This document shows, in pieces, positions 34,999-45,198 of a DNA stretch of 64,000 nt. Positions within the stretch are counted from its first letter, which is position 1; every line of letters begins with the position of its first letter. The stretch is taken from positions 62,001 through 126,000 of the forward strand of contig JASKOT010000005.1 of assembly GCA_032158125.1 (NCBI GenBank), given 5' to 3'. The notes under the pieces are model-generated. The model ran no database searches. It had not been told where the DNA came from and was given only the letters and a program-made list of their open reading frames with translations. The position numbers were made by a program, and so were the translations under genes. The stretch comes from Papiliotrema nemorosa. Taxonomy: Eukaryota; Basidiomycota; Tremellomycetes; Tremellales; Rhynchogastremaceae.

Positions 34999-36561
34999 AT
35001 GGCCTCGGTCGTCACCCTCCCCATCACCCTCAGCGCCGCCCCATCAGGCTACAAGGCCCCAGCCAAAGCTGCCCTTTCGTCGCCCTCCACTCTACCCGTC
35101 TACCCCGCTGGACCTTCCTACATTGCCGCGGCTCGACGACACATCCTCCAGCGATCGTTCGCAGAGGACGACAAGCACGTCGAGTCGTCTAGGCAAGCCG
35201 CTGCGGATGCTCAGAAAGCCGGATCAGAGGGTGACCTTTACCCCGGTCTAGGTGAAGAAGAGGAGAGTCAGGCGACTCTGTCTTTGGACCCTAAAGAGTG
35301 GAAAAAGCAGGATCATTATGCCGTTCTTGGTTTGGGCAACTTGCGATACAAGGCCAACGATGAACAGATCAAGGTTGCTCGTGAGTGCCACTCAGATGTA
35401 TACCTACACGTGGGATGCTGATGATAGACCGACGAAAGGTCCTTCGACACCACCCGGACAAGAAGGCCGCTGTTTCCGGTACAAGCGACGATGCATTCTT
35501 CAAATGTATCCAGAAAGCCCATGAGACATTGACAAATAACGAGCGAAGACGACAATTCGATTCGGTCGATTGGAACATTGAAGATGAAGTCCCTACGCCC
35601 AAAAATGTCCCTGCCGAGAAGTACTGCGAGACTTTCGGACCCATCTTCGCGAGGGAAGCACGATTCTCCAGAGTCCAACCTGTGCCTGAGTTTGGGGGTG
35701 CGGATGCCAGTAAGAAGGAGGTTGAAGGGTTCTACGATTTCTGGTACAACTTTGATTCGTGGAGATCGTTCGAGTGGCACGACAAGGAGGTCAACGAGGG
35801 TTCAGATTCGTACGTCGATATCTAGCGTCCATAGTTGTTTGTGCGATTGCGCTGACCTTTAGCCGAGACGACAAGCGATTCACGGAAAAGAAGAACAAGT
35901 CGGAGCGAGCACGAAGGAAGAAGGAAGACAATGTCCGACTCCGAACTCTCGTCGACGAAGTTTTGGCTTCTGACCCCCGAATCAAGCGAATCAAGGCCGA
36001 CGAAAAGGCCGCTCGATTGGCAAAGAAGGGTGGAGCCGCCAATGGAGCAGCCAACAAACCTCTTTCTGCTGCTGAGAAGAAGAAGGCCGACGAGGCCAAG
36101 GCTGCTGCCGAGGCTGCTACCAAGGAGCAGGAGAAGAAGACTGCCGAGTTGAGCAAGGCGGACAAGGAAGCTGCGAAAAAGGCCAAGGAGGCAGCTAGGA
36201 AGAACTTGAAAAAGTGGAAAAAGGTGAGTCGACTGGTTCATTGCAACACACTGCACAAGCGGCATTCTATCTACCCTCTCTACCTTTTGTCCGAACTGTG
36301 GCTGACTCTCAGTCCATCGCTGGAGTTGTCGCCGCTTCCAACTACTTCCAAGCTGAAGGAACCGCCCCATCCGCGTCGGTCATTGAGAAACAACTCGCCG
36401 AACTCGATTCTTTGGTCGAGCTTCTCGAGCCGGAAGACGTCAAGGACCTCAAGGAGAAGGTTGAAAAGGCCGGAAACGGACAACCCGCCAAGGATGTCAT
36501 CGTGGAAAAGGTCAAGGGGTTGGGAGAGAAGGCCGATGGCAAGTTTACCGAGTTTGCTTAG
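34999..36561 (+). CDS. ZUO1: Zuotin, ribosome-associated J-domain protein
   Basis: Hsp40 partner of the ribosome-associated complex that stimulates the co-translational Hsp70 at the exit tunnel. Four exons (34999-35380, 35428-35809, 35863-36223, 36313-36561) give 457 aa, close to yeast Zuo1. N-terminal zuotin region with [19 protein letters not shown] domain [28 protein letters not shown] with the HPD tripeptide in LRHHPDKKA; zuotin homology domain [22 protein letters not shown]; then a long charged, Lys/Ala/Glu-rich helix ([19 protein letters not shown] onward) that contacts rRNA in homologues; and a C-terminal helical bundle. No SANT/Myb domains, as expected for fungi. Consensus translation-start context CACCATGG. 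Confidence 0.96.
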
Positions 36562-37275
36562 ACTAGATAGAGCATTACACGTTGCATCTTGCATGGATAT
36601 CGTCCTTGAACGACATCTCTATAATAGGTGTCTGATGAGAAGTTTGGGGTGTAGATGCTCAAAAGCAAGGCGTCCCATGTCTGACTTACCCAATCCATTG
36701 TCTTATGTCTTTGCCCTTCGTATTGCAATTGTGACATATTTCTCTGGGTCCAATTCGACTTTTCTTCATCTGACATGCGCTGTTTGCCCTTGATCGTTGA
36801 AAAGGGCTTCTATCTTCCCTTTGGTCCCTCCTCGATGATCGCCAAGGTTTAGGGGACAATGGAATGCCGGCGGTAAGGGGTAGGATTGGGTGACGGCGTT
36901 TCAGATGTACGACCAGTTGCGCCTCCCACCATCCCAAAGACCGGAATGCATCGCCGTATCTACTCTCATGTAGACTTCCGCAGAGCGGTCAGCGCACCTG
37001 GCGAGTGGTATGCATGGGATGCTCCACATGGCCAAGTATAGACCCGCTGGGTCGAGATCTCTACGTCACTTGGGCGCCAAGGGGGGACCCTTTGCCAAGA
37101 TCTGCCAAATCGTCTTCCTTCAGCTTCTTGGATCATTCCTCATTGTCTTTTCTTACTCCCCCTTACCCCGTGTGTGCTGCGGAAGGGCGTCAATGTGGGA
37201 CAATCACCTCGAGATGATACATAAGTCAACGCAGTCATCACTCGTTCCCACAACACCTCTCTCTCCGCAATCGAC
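36562..37275 (+). other. Intergenic region upstream of the NADPH oxidase gene
   Basis: 714 bases between tandem genes; zuotin 3' UTR then the promoter of the oxidase. No clear TATA box, no coding open frame supported on either strand. Confidence 0.45.
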
Positions 37276-39555
37276 ATGTCCATGGACAGCGAAAAGACGC
37301 TCGCTCAACCTTCCCGTACCATAAGTGCCAAACGGAAATTCACCCTCTCCCCGGATTTCTTGGAGCAAAACCTCCGAAATGTCAGTCCCGACGACTCGGT
37401 CAACCTCTCTCGACATGCTACCCGTGTCCCTCAACACGATGTGGATTACTTGAGAGATGAAGAGATTGAAGCGTTTATTGATGATTTGGACCATAATGAT
37501 GATGGACATATATCTTACAAGGAAATTGAGGAGAAACTCGATCAGGTCCAAAATGAGATCACTCCGAAACCCATGGATCACCATGTTTTGGCCGAAGACA
37601 AGGATCTAAAAGCTCGACACGAATTTCTGAGGGCAATGTTGGGTGATACGGATCATCAAAGACACACCGATAAATTATCCCGAGACGAGTTCAAAGAGCT
37701 GGTGAAAGGATGGAAGATCCCGTCTATGAAGCAAGAACAAGAAGAGGAAGAGGAACAAGAAGAATACATGAGGAGGTTACCCAAATGGAGGAGATTCAGG
37801 AGTTGGTGGTCTGTCCACGGACCCAAGGTGCTCTTTATCGCCTTTGTGGTCGCTTTCGAACTGGCTTTCGGATTATGGCAAATGATCAAGTACATCACGA
37901 CCTCGCCCTATCGAGCGGCTCTGGGATGGGGAGTGGTAGTTGCCAAGACGTCGGCTGGGTTCTTGTACCCTACCATGTTCTTCGTGGTGCTTTCGATGAG
38001 CCGGTACGTGGCAACGTTTTTACGGAGAAGCTACCACATCTCGAAATATATCAACTGGGATCTATCGCAGAAGTTTCACGTCGCAATGTCGTGTCTCGCC
38101 TTGGGGTTAGCAACCATCCACTCGATAGGTCACCTCACTGGATCGTTCGTCTTCGGCTCCATGGGGGATAGACAGGAAGCAGTGGGCGAAATCACAGGAC
38201 AGGGAAACCAACCGGGCTCTTATGCTGCGTTTGTTCGACTTCGACCGGGATATACGGGCTTGGCGGCTTTGGGCATCTTTTACCTCATGGCCATCTTGTC
38301 CATGCCAAAGGTTCGGAGATGGAACTACGAGTTGTTTCAATTGGGACATCTATTAATGTTCCCATTCATCGCCCTGCTCATGGTACATGGCACCCTCGCG
38401 CTACTGCAGTACCCCATGATGGGCTTTTTCCTCGCTTTTCCAACATTGATGGTCCTTATGGAGCGAGGTATCCGAATCTTCCTTGGCTTCCGACGTATCC
38501 CTGCGACACTCACCATTCTCGACGATGACACTTGCGAAGTCAGCGTGACCATTCCGGAATCTAGAGTATGGTCGTACCGTGCCGGACAGTACATCTTCCT
38601 CCAAGTCCCCGACATCAGCTTCTTTCAGTGGCATCCGTTCACTGTATCAGAATGCGTGGGGAAAGATATGAAGGTGCACATTAAAGCTGGAGGAGATTGG
38701 ACGGGAAAACTCAAGGGTCTTGCGAAAGGGCAAAAATCTGTCAAGATTGACGTAGGGGTCAACGGACCGTTTGGCGCCCCGGCTCAGCGGTTCTACGATT
38801 ACTCGCATACCATTCTCGTTGGATCTGGCATTGGCGTAACCCCTTTCTCTGGGATCCTCCGAGACCTCCAAACTCGAGATGATCAAGCACACGGTGGACC
38901 AAGCCATGATCGACAAAAAGCTCTTCATCGACAAGACAGCTCCGTCTCCCCTTCTCCTGCTCTATCTCGAACGTCTACTCGTGGCTCCGCCCGAAACGCC
39001 CTATCTCGAGCTGCTTCCCGTGTCCGAGTCAACAAAGAATCTCAAGGTGCAGTCTATGCCAATGATTATCGACGGGTGGATTTCCATTGGTCTGTCAGGG
39101 ACAAGACTCATCTCATGTGGTTCACCGATCTGCTCAACAGCATCTCCCGTTCACAATCATGGCACAAGGTACACGACCAGACGCCTCATCTGGATATCCG
39201 GATCCAGACTCATGTGACCCAACAACGCAAATCCATCTCTACACATATATACCGTTGGCTTCTAGAACTCCATCGGACCGATACTCACCCGGAATCACCT
39301 TTGACTGGACTGGTCAACCCGACGCACTTTGGACGACCCGACTTTGTCAAGATTCTAGACGCGCATTATGAGGATATGGTGATGTACATGCGGACTACCG
39401 GAGCGGATAGGGAGAAACTCAAAGTAGGAGTGTTCTACTGTGGGACACCTGTGGTTGGGGAGATCTTAGCGGACAGGTGTAGGCTCTTGACTGCCAAGGG
39501 AGTGACGGACAGGACGGGGATAAGGTACATCTTCATGACAGAGGTGTTTGACTAG
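37276..39555 (+). CDS. EF-hand NADPH oxidase (NoxC/NOX5-like), intronless
   Basis: Transmembrane flavocytochrome that moves electrons from NADPH across the membrane to oxygen, making superoxide. A single 759-codon exon. The N-terminal EF-hand has a canonical loop (DLDHNDDGHISYKE) and a weaker second site around DTDHQRHTDKLSRDEF. An acidic run (QEQEEEEEQEEY) precedes the first helix. The heme-ligand helices include KFHVAMSCLALGLATIHSIGH and FQLGHLLMFPFIALLMVHG. FAD site: WHPFTVSE. NADPH sites: GSGIGVTPFSGILRDL and VFYCGTPVVGE. The C-terminus ends FMTEVFD, a usual NOX-type aromatic ending. A ferric reductase is the alternative, but the EF-hand and FHWSVRDKTHLMWF favour NOX. Lack of introns is striking beside intron-rich neighbours. 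Confidence 0.9.
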   Translation: MSMDSEKTLAQPSRTISAKRKFTLSPDFLEQNLRNVSPDDSVNLSRHATRVPQHDVDYLRDEEIEAFIDDLDHNDDGHISYKEIEEKLDQVQNEITPKPMDHHVLAEDKDLKARHEFLRAMLGDTDHQRHTDKLSRDEFKELVKGWKIPSMKQEQEEEEEQEEYMRRLPKWRRFRSWWSVHGPKVLFIAFVVAFELAFGLWQMIKYITTSPYRAALGWGVVVAKTSAGFLYPTMFFVVLSMSRYVATFLRRSYHISKYINWDLSQKFHVAMSCLALGLATIHSIGHLTGSFVFGSMGDRQEAVGEITGQGNQPGSYAAFVRLRPGYTGLAALGIFYLMAILSMPKVRRWNYELFQLGHLLMFPFIALLMVHGTLALLQYPMMGFFLAFPTLMVLMERGIRIFLGFRRIPATLTILDDDTCEVSVTIPESRVWSYRAGQYIFLQVPDISFFQWHPFTVSECVGKDMKVHIKAGGDWTGKLKGLAKGQKSVKIDVGVNGPFGAPAQRFYDYSHTILVGSGIGVTPFSGILRDLQTRDDQAHGGPSHDRQKALHRQDSSVSPSPALSRTSTRGSARNALSRAASRVRVNKESQGAVYANDYRRVDFHWSVRDKTHLMWFTDLLNSISRSQSWHKVHDQTPHLDIRIQTHVTQQRKSISTHIYRWLLELHRTDTHPESPLTGLVNPTHFGRPDFVKILDAHYEDMVMYMRTTGADREKLKVGVFYCGTPVVGEILADRCRLLTAKGVTDRTGIRYIFMTEVFD

Positions 39556-39867
39556 ACGATCTCACCTCAGACCTTGGTGAGGAGCGAGACAGGTATAAAC
39601 AGCTGCGCTGATCTACTTTGGATACCTGCTTGATTGTATGCATACTATATGATTGATCACAGCGCTGCAGACTGACCATGAGGCATGCGGGTGAGTTGAG
39701 CTGTTCCCGCCACCCCGGTTATTCAGAAACGTCACTGTGCAATCACCCTCCTTCCACTGTCCACCTCACGTCAAGTCACCATGGCATAGCTCAGCTCACC
39801 GCAACGCAAGATTTATGAATGGATCTCAATGCTACGGTTCTAGATAAACCCAGCGACACCTAGCAGC
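39556..39867 (+). other. Short intergenic region between tandem genes
   Basis: 312 bases; 3' UTR of the oxidase and promoter of the hydrolase-domain gene. Nothing else recognised. Confidence 0.45.
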
Positions 39868-42800
39868 ATGTCGGACACCCCACGTCGGTCCTCTATCCGT
39901 TCGACCAGATCCCGTCTCTTACCTGGATCCCTTCGCCTCCCAAATCGCAACATCACCCCGTCCACCGCCTCTCTCTCCCTCTTTCACGCTCACTCGAACC
40001 CTTCTTCCTCATCTGCCTCTTCCAGTGCTTTGACTTCAGAAGAGGTACTTGCCAAACAGCTAGATGGGGATGGAGGAGGACGAACAATGGGATTGAGAAG
40101 TAGGAGGGGCAGCAGCGCGACTATCAGGACAACACGGACGTTTAGCGGGACGAGCGAACCGCTCCCCGAGGAAGATAGGGAGGAGTCATCCGCTGGGCCA
40201 TCCAGACTTCCGCGGTTGGATTCCCATACCACCGAAGCTCAGGATGACGCGATGGGAGGTCCTTCAGACGGGGGAAGAGAAACTAGAGGAACAACGAAGA
40301 GATTGAATCCGAAATCATCGAGCTCGTGGTTGAGATGGAACAGTCCCGCCCTTACATTCCCCCGGTCGGTTTCGAGGGATAAGGGGAAGGGCAAGGAGAA
40401 ACAGGAAGAGCTTGGAGGTAGTACTACGGTCGAGTCGCCCGTTTCATCACTCCCACCGGGGGAGTCTCAAGAGCACGCATCTTCACCTTCTCAGCCCATG
40501 GAAGCAGACAAGATGAAGGGTCCGTCGAAGAGCGATACATCTGGAGTTTCTTCAGAGAGTGGAGGTCAACCTGGCTCCTCAGCTCCAGGAGGTGTTCCTC
40601 CGCCGAGAGGAAGATGGTGGACACGTCCTACTGCATCGACTTCCAATGCCGAACCGCCAACACCCCAAGGTCAACCAGAACCGTCAGCGGTCTCTCCTCC
40701 GGTTGATGCGATACAGCCAAAACCCCCGGTCGAGCCTGAACGTCAGCCCGTCGACCGGTCGACTGCCCAGGACACTGCTCAGGTCGCTAAGGACCCAGCT
40801 CCAAATTCTTCAGCTCCCGATGCCCGAGAGTTCGGCGCGTTGACGGCCAGTCCGACCAGCGAAGCTGTGGAGCCTAAGGTCGAAGGGTCGAGATGGAGAG
40901 GGTATCTGTGGGGATCAGGCAAACTCGCTCCATCTTCTAATCCACCTATCGAAGCGCCCGCTGGACAGCAGGATAGCGACAACCAGAATAACGCTCCCGT
41001 TGTACCTCAGGATACATCTCCCGATCATAGCCTCGTCCAAGCCGAAACTCCACCTCACTCCTCAGCTACCACCGATCCGCAACAAAGCTCAAAGCCTGGC
41101 TGGGGCTCGTATTTGTACTCATTTGTCGCTACTCCTACTAATAACAATGTAAACGAAGCAACAGCGGTCATACCAGAGAACGGACCGAGCGAAGACCAAA
41201 AACCAGCAACCGCCCCACCGGTAGTCGCCATTCAGGCCGCCTCACCTCTTTCAACCAAAGATGCTCCTCCCTCCGCTTCACAGCCCGCGTCGATCTCCAC
41301 CTCACCCACCCCTGCCCCATCTACTTCGATGCGAAAAGGCTCGACGTCGTCACAATCAGGCTGGCTCAATTACCTCGCGTTCCGAGCGAGCCAAAAGAAG
41401 ATTGCCAATACTAGCACGGCGAGTATAAAATCTGGTAAAGAGAGGAAGAGCTTGGAGATTGGAGAGGAGGTCATGGATTTCAGCTCGGATCCCAACTTTC
41501 CTCAACCTAAATCATCGAAATCAGTGGCTACTCCCGCGGAAACCGCCAAAGACGATATCATCAGAGAGAGGACAAAGAGCAAGGAAGAACCGCTGAGCAA
41601 GAAGGCGTCTCAGAACTTGGCTGTCAAAGCTCGTCGACTATCGAATGCGTCCCTTCAGTCTGGAGGAAGTAAGACTCCCCTGTCATCGTCGCCCAAAGCC
41701 AAATCCATCTCCAAAATGAGTACAACCTCTTCTCTTCCTCCACCGCCTGCCCCTGCTCTTGTCCAGCCCAACTTTGTGATCCCATCTTTCGATACTACCT
41801 TTAATCGTCCTCCACGATCTCTCCCGCCCTTGACCGAGAACTCCGGTGCGACAGGTTTAGCCTGGAGAGCGATAGGCGCCGTGGGGAGCTACGTGTACAG
41901 CCCAGACAACAAAGCGTCTGGAGCAGAAGCGAGGGGTATGAGGGAAGGACGGAAGGTCGGAGCGGGACTACCGAGGAGGATAGGGTTGATGGGGGAGAAA
42001 GAGGATGACGGTTGGAAGCACGTCAAAAGAGTTGCCGTCGTTGGTGTTCATGGCTGGTTTCCTGCAAAAATGCTCAACTCGTGAGTCGTCGTATTCGCGA
42101 TTCCCAATGGTAGCTGACGTTCAGCGTCATTGGGGAGCCGACGGGCACTTCGGTCAAGTTTGCAAATATGATGGGGCAAGCTGTGAAGCGTTTCTTCCAG
42201 GACAAGGGGATAGATGACATTCGATTGACACTCATGCCTCTGGAAGGAGAAGGGACTATAGAGTCTCGTGTTGACCGGTGAGTCCCCAGAACCATTTAAA
42301 ACCCTCGGGCTATATCTGACGCTGTAGATTGTACAAGGCGTACCTGTCAAATCCCGCATGGATCAACGATCTCCGTCGAGCCGATGCGGTCTTCTTTGCT
42401 GCGCATTCTCAAGGCTGCATAGTCACCACCCACCTTATATCCCGGATGATAGCTCAGGGACACATCCGAACTCCGCTCAATCAAGACGCCGTCAGCCGAT
42501 GCGAATGGGCGTTTGGACCTATCGGCGTTGTGCCGGAACCTAGACGTAGGGGTCAATCTCCGCCTTCCGGCGCGGAAGGGGGATATCAGAAGGTCGCCAT
42601 GCTCGCCATGTGTGGTGTTCACCTAGGGCCGCTCTATTCGATATCGACGAGTACGGTCATACAGCCTTATCTGCAGTGGTTCGAGAACGCCGCGGCGAGG
42701 GAATTGTTTGAGTTCCAAGACTCGACCAGTGCGGTTTCGGTGGCTTATCATAAGGCGCTGAGTATGGTATTGGAGAATGAGGTTAGGATGGTGTTTTTGG

Positions 42801-43580
42801 CATCGTATAATGACCAGGTGGTAAGTAGGGGATCCACACACGTTGTACTCCTAGCCTCTGTAAGAATGACCTGAGGCTGAAATTGCAGGTGCCTATTTAT
42901 GGCGCTTCCTTCTCTACGGCCAATCATCCACTTCTACTGCGGGCCCTCTTTGTCGATGGACCGAGCTATTCGACGTCAGACTTTATGACGAATTTACTCG
43001 CTTTCGCGCTTTTACTTCGGAATGCTGGGATCGACGATCAAAGATTAATAGAGCACTTATCCGAAGCTACCGCTGGTGGTCTTACAGGTGAGTCTTATCC
43101 CACTCTACGATCCTTCACACTGACTTGCTAGGTGTTGGTCACTCGACACCATATGAGGATCCAGGTTGTTATGACCTCACTGTCCAGTACCTCTTCCTCT
43201 CTGGACCCGCTCGACACCCTATACCTCCCCTCTCTATTGAACCATTCTTCGCTCGAGACATCAAGAGCGACTATGAGCTTCCCTGGATCATGCGTGCTCT
43301 GGTGGACAGTCCCGAAGTAAGGGATCTCTTCCCGGACGAATTGAGAGATCTCAAAGAGGGAATCGGGGCTTGGAAGCCCATCACCAAGGCTTTAAAGGAG
43401 ATCAAGAAGCGGGTAGGTCCATGTGGCTCTGCACAGCAAGTCGAGGAAGCTCACGTTCAGCTGGAACCCATGGCGGGCAAGCAGAGCCGATTGCGGGTGG
43501 AATCGTCATCAGGGCTGAATGAAATGGGCAAAGATGGTTCGAAGATTGGTCCAACAGGTAAATTGCGGAGCCACCTTTGA
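39868..43580 (+). CDS. Large protein: disordered N-terminal half plus alpha/beta-hydrolase-like domain (yeast YML020W-like)
   Basis: Five exons: 39868-42080, 42125-42277, 42328-42820, 42889-43087, 43132-43580. Residues 1-650 are Ser/Pro/Gln-rich and disordered, with three copies of a W-x-x-Y-L motif (40893, 41101, 41362) and related Trp motifs. The ordered part starts about VAVVGVHGWFPAKML, continues TRLTLMPLEGEGTIESRV-like sequence, then a serine elbow (FFAAHSQGCIVTTHL, GxSxG replaced by H-S-Q-G), MLAMCGVHLGPL, VFLASYNDQVVPIYGA (a likely acidic residue in SYND) and VGHSTPYED (a likely His). This matches the fungal family around YML020W, whose function is unknown; a lipase or esterase role is inferred only. 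All four introns are 44-68 nt and keep frame. Confidence 0.82.
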
Positions 43581-44056
43581 GGAGAAGCGCCGTGAGACAA
43601 GGGCTGAAAGATAGGTCTAAGAAGGGATTGGTAGTCCACCGTGGAGCCGTAGCGTAGTCGGAGGACCAAAGATGGGCGCTACAGGCGGCTGTTTGCAGTG
43701 TCGTGGGTGTAGGGAGGGTAGAGGTTTGCTTCCAATATGTTGTTGTGCTGCTACGTCAATCAGACAGCTTTCCGATTGTATACATCAATATTAGCATGCC
43801 ATGGAGACCAGCGATCCATCCCGACTGACTTGTACCTGAGAGACAATGCGAGGTGCGGTCGAGTCGAAGAGCCGCCGGTGATCCATCTTAAGCGCTCGAA
43901 TAAGTTCTGACTCGATGTCGACGGGCGTCTGTTTACTATCCTATAGACTGCCATGCATTACATCTCAGTCTTTCACGATTGTCATCATCGGACTCACACC
44001 GACATCTGACCGGCGGACGCTATAGCTGTCAAGACCCCAACGACGTGAGGATCACA
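43581..44056 (+). other. Intergenic region between tandem genes
   Basis: 476 bases; no supported coding frame. An in-frame stretch upstream of 44057 (from 43979) is open but looks non-conserved and lacks a better start context. Confidence 0.4.
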
Positions 44057-45031
44057 ATGGTCAGCGCATCCCACGAGACCAACGGGTCTATGCCCAAACC
44101 GCAAGATACCGTCCGTCTATACGGGAACCGTGCTGCCTACACATTTCAAGCTGCCCGGAGCATCATCAAGGAATCGCCAGTATGTCACATTGCGTTTGTT
44201 CACCCGGGAGATGTGGACAAGGGGGGCAAGAGGGAAGAGACGATTATGAATGTCCCAATGATTAGTGTCGTGTTGCCCGACCCGGATATCGAAGAGGAAG
44301 ATGTAGAGGAGGACAATGAGACGCATCATGTGGTCTATCTCCATTCGTATGTCTCCTTCGTCTTGTCCTTCTGGATCTCGGCTGACGTGTAGGCACCGAC
44401 AATCTGGGTTGGTGGAAGCTATCGAGTCGGGAATCAAGACTCTCACAGCGTCCACCATCAAGAGTATGCCCATCAGCCTCGCAGAGATCCCATTCGAGTA
44501 GTACTGACGAGACTAGTCGACGGGATGGTACTTTCCCCTTACTCGCATGACCACTCGCTCAATTACCGCTCTGCGACATTCCATCTCCACTCCCCACTCG
44601 TTTTGCCCGATCATGACGACCCACAAGCACACGAGGAGAAGAGGAAAGCGTTGGCAGAAGTAGTCAATGTCGTATCATCATATGACCGCTCGTCAGTCGT
44701 TGGAGAACCTACAGACCCCAATGTCACACGGACGACGGTGATCCGGTGCGAGATACGCAGTGTGAGCTGTAAACAGCGATATGGTGGATTCAACGGTGGG
44801 AAAGAACCTCGAGAGGACATGCCGCAGGGTGAGGGGAAAGAAGGAGATGCGTTTACGGGGGTCATACCCTGTTGGACCACGTGGGGGAAGGCTATAGGGT
44901 ATGGAACGGATGCGGAAGAGGTGGAGAGGGAGTTTACAAGGAGGACAGAGGAAGGCAAGGCTTTTGCGGAAGGGTCGGCGTGGGCTGTAGAGTCGTCGAC
45001 GCTCGAAGGTCTGGGGAAGAGGAGAAAGTAG
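44057..45031 (+). CDS. FMN-binding split-barrel protein (pyridoxamine 5'-phosphate oxidase-like)
   Basis: Three exons, 44057-44346, 44393-44463 and 44517-45031, splice to 291 aa. The fold is recognised from the order RLYGNRAAYTFQAARSIIKESPVCHIAFVH, NVPMISVVLPD, VYLHSHRQSGLVEAIESG, TLTASTIKIDGMVLSP and HDHSLNYRSATFHLHSP. This is the layout of the flavin-nucleotide-binding branch of the split-barrel superfamily, where the D-G-M-V-L and S-L-N-Y-R-S segments lie near the flavin. A charged insertion (PDPDIEEEDVEEDNETHH) lies in the second strand region. The second half (ALAEVVNVVSSYDRSSVVGEP, then CWTTWGKAIGYG) fits the known family too. No targeting signal; probably cytosolic. Substrate unknown. 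Confidence 0.85.
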
Positions 45032-45198
45032 GGAGTATGTCAAGGGCGTACTCATATTTCTTGCGAGTCGCACATCTTGGGGGTTGTTTCCTTGGGTGTA
45101 CTTTGCATTGCTTAATGATAGGTTTACAGACGGCTACTGATCGCTATCCAAACTTTCACCGACTTTAGACGGTGGTCATTGACGCTCTGTCCAAGTCC
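45032..45198. other. Short convergent 3' region
   Basis: 167 bases between convergent stops; nothing recognised. Confidence 0.5.

Noticed and set aside
35791..36370. Minus-strand frames of 131-182 codons opposite zuotin, rich in Leu/Ser/Phe
   Set aside because: They mirror the Lys/Ala/Glu-rich zuotin helix; the plus strand splices to a complete conserved protein.
35759..36793. 344-codon plus-strand frame inside and beyond zuotin
   Set aside because: It is in part the third zuotin exon read through its introns; the splice sites at 35863 and 36223 give the conserved protein.
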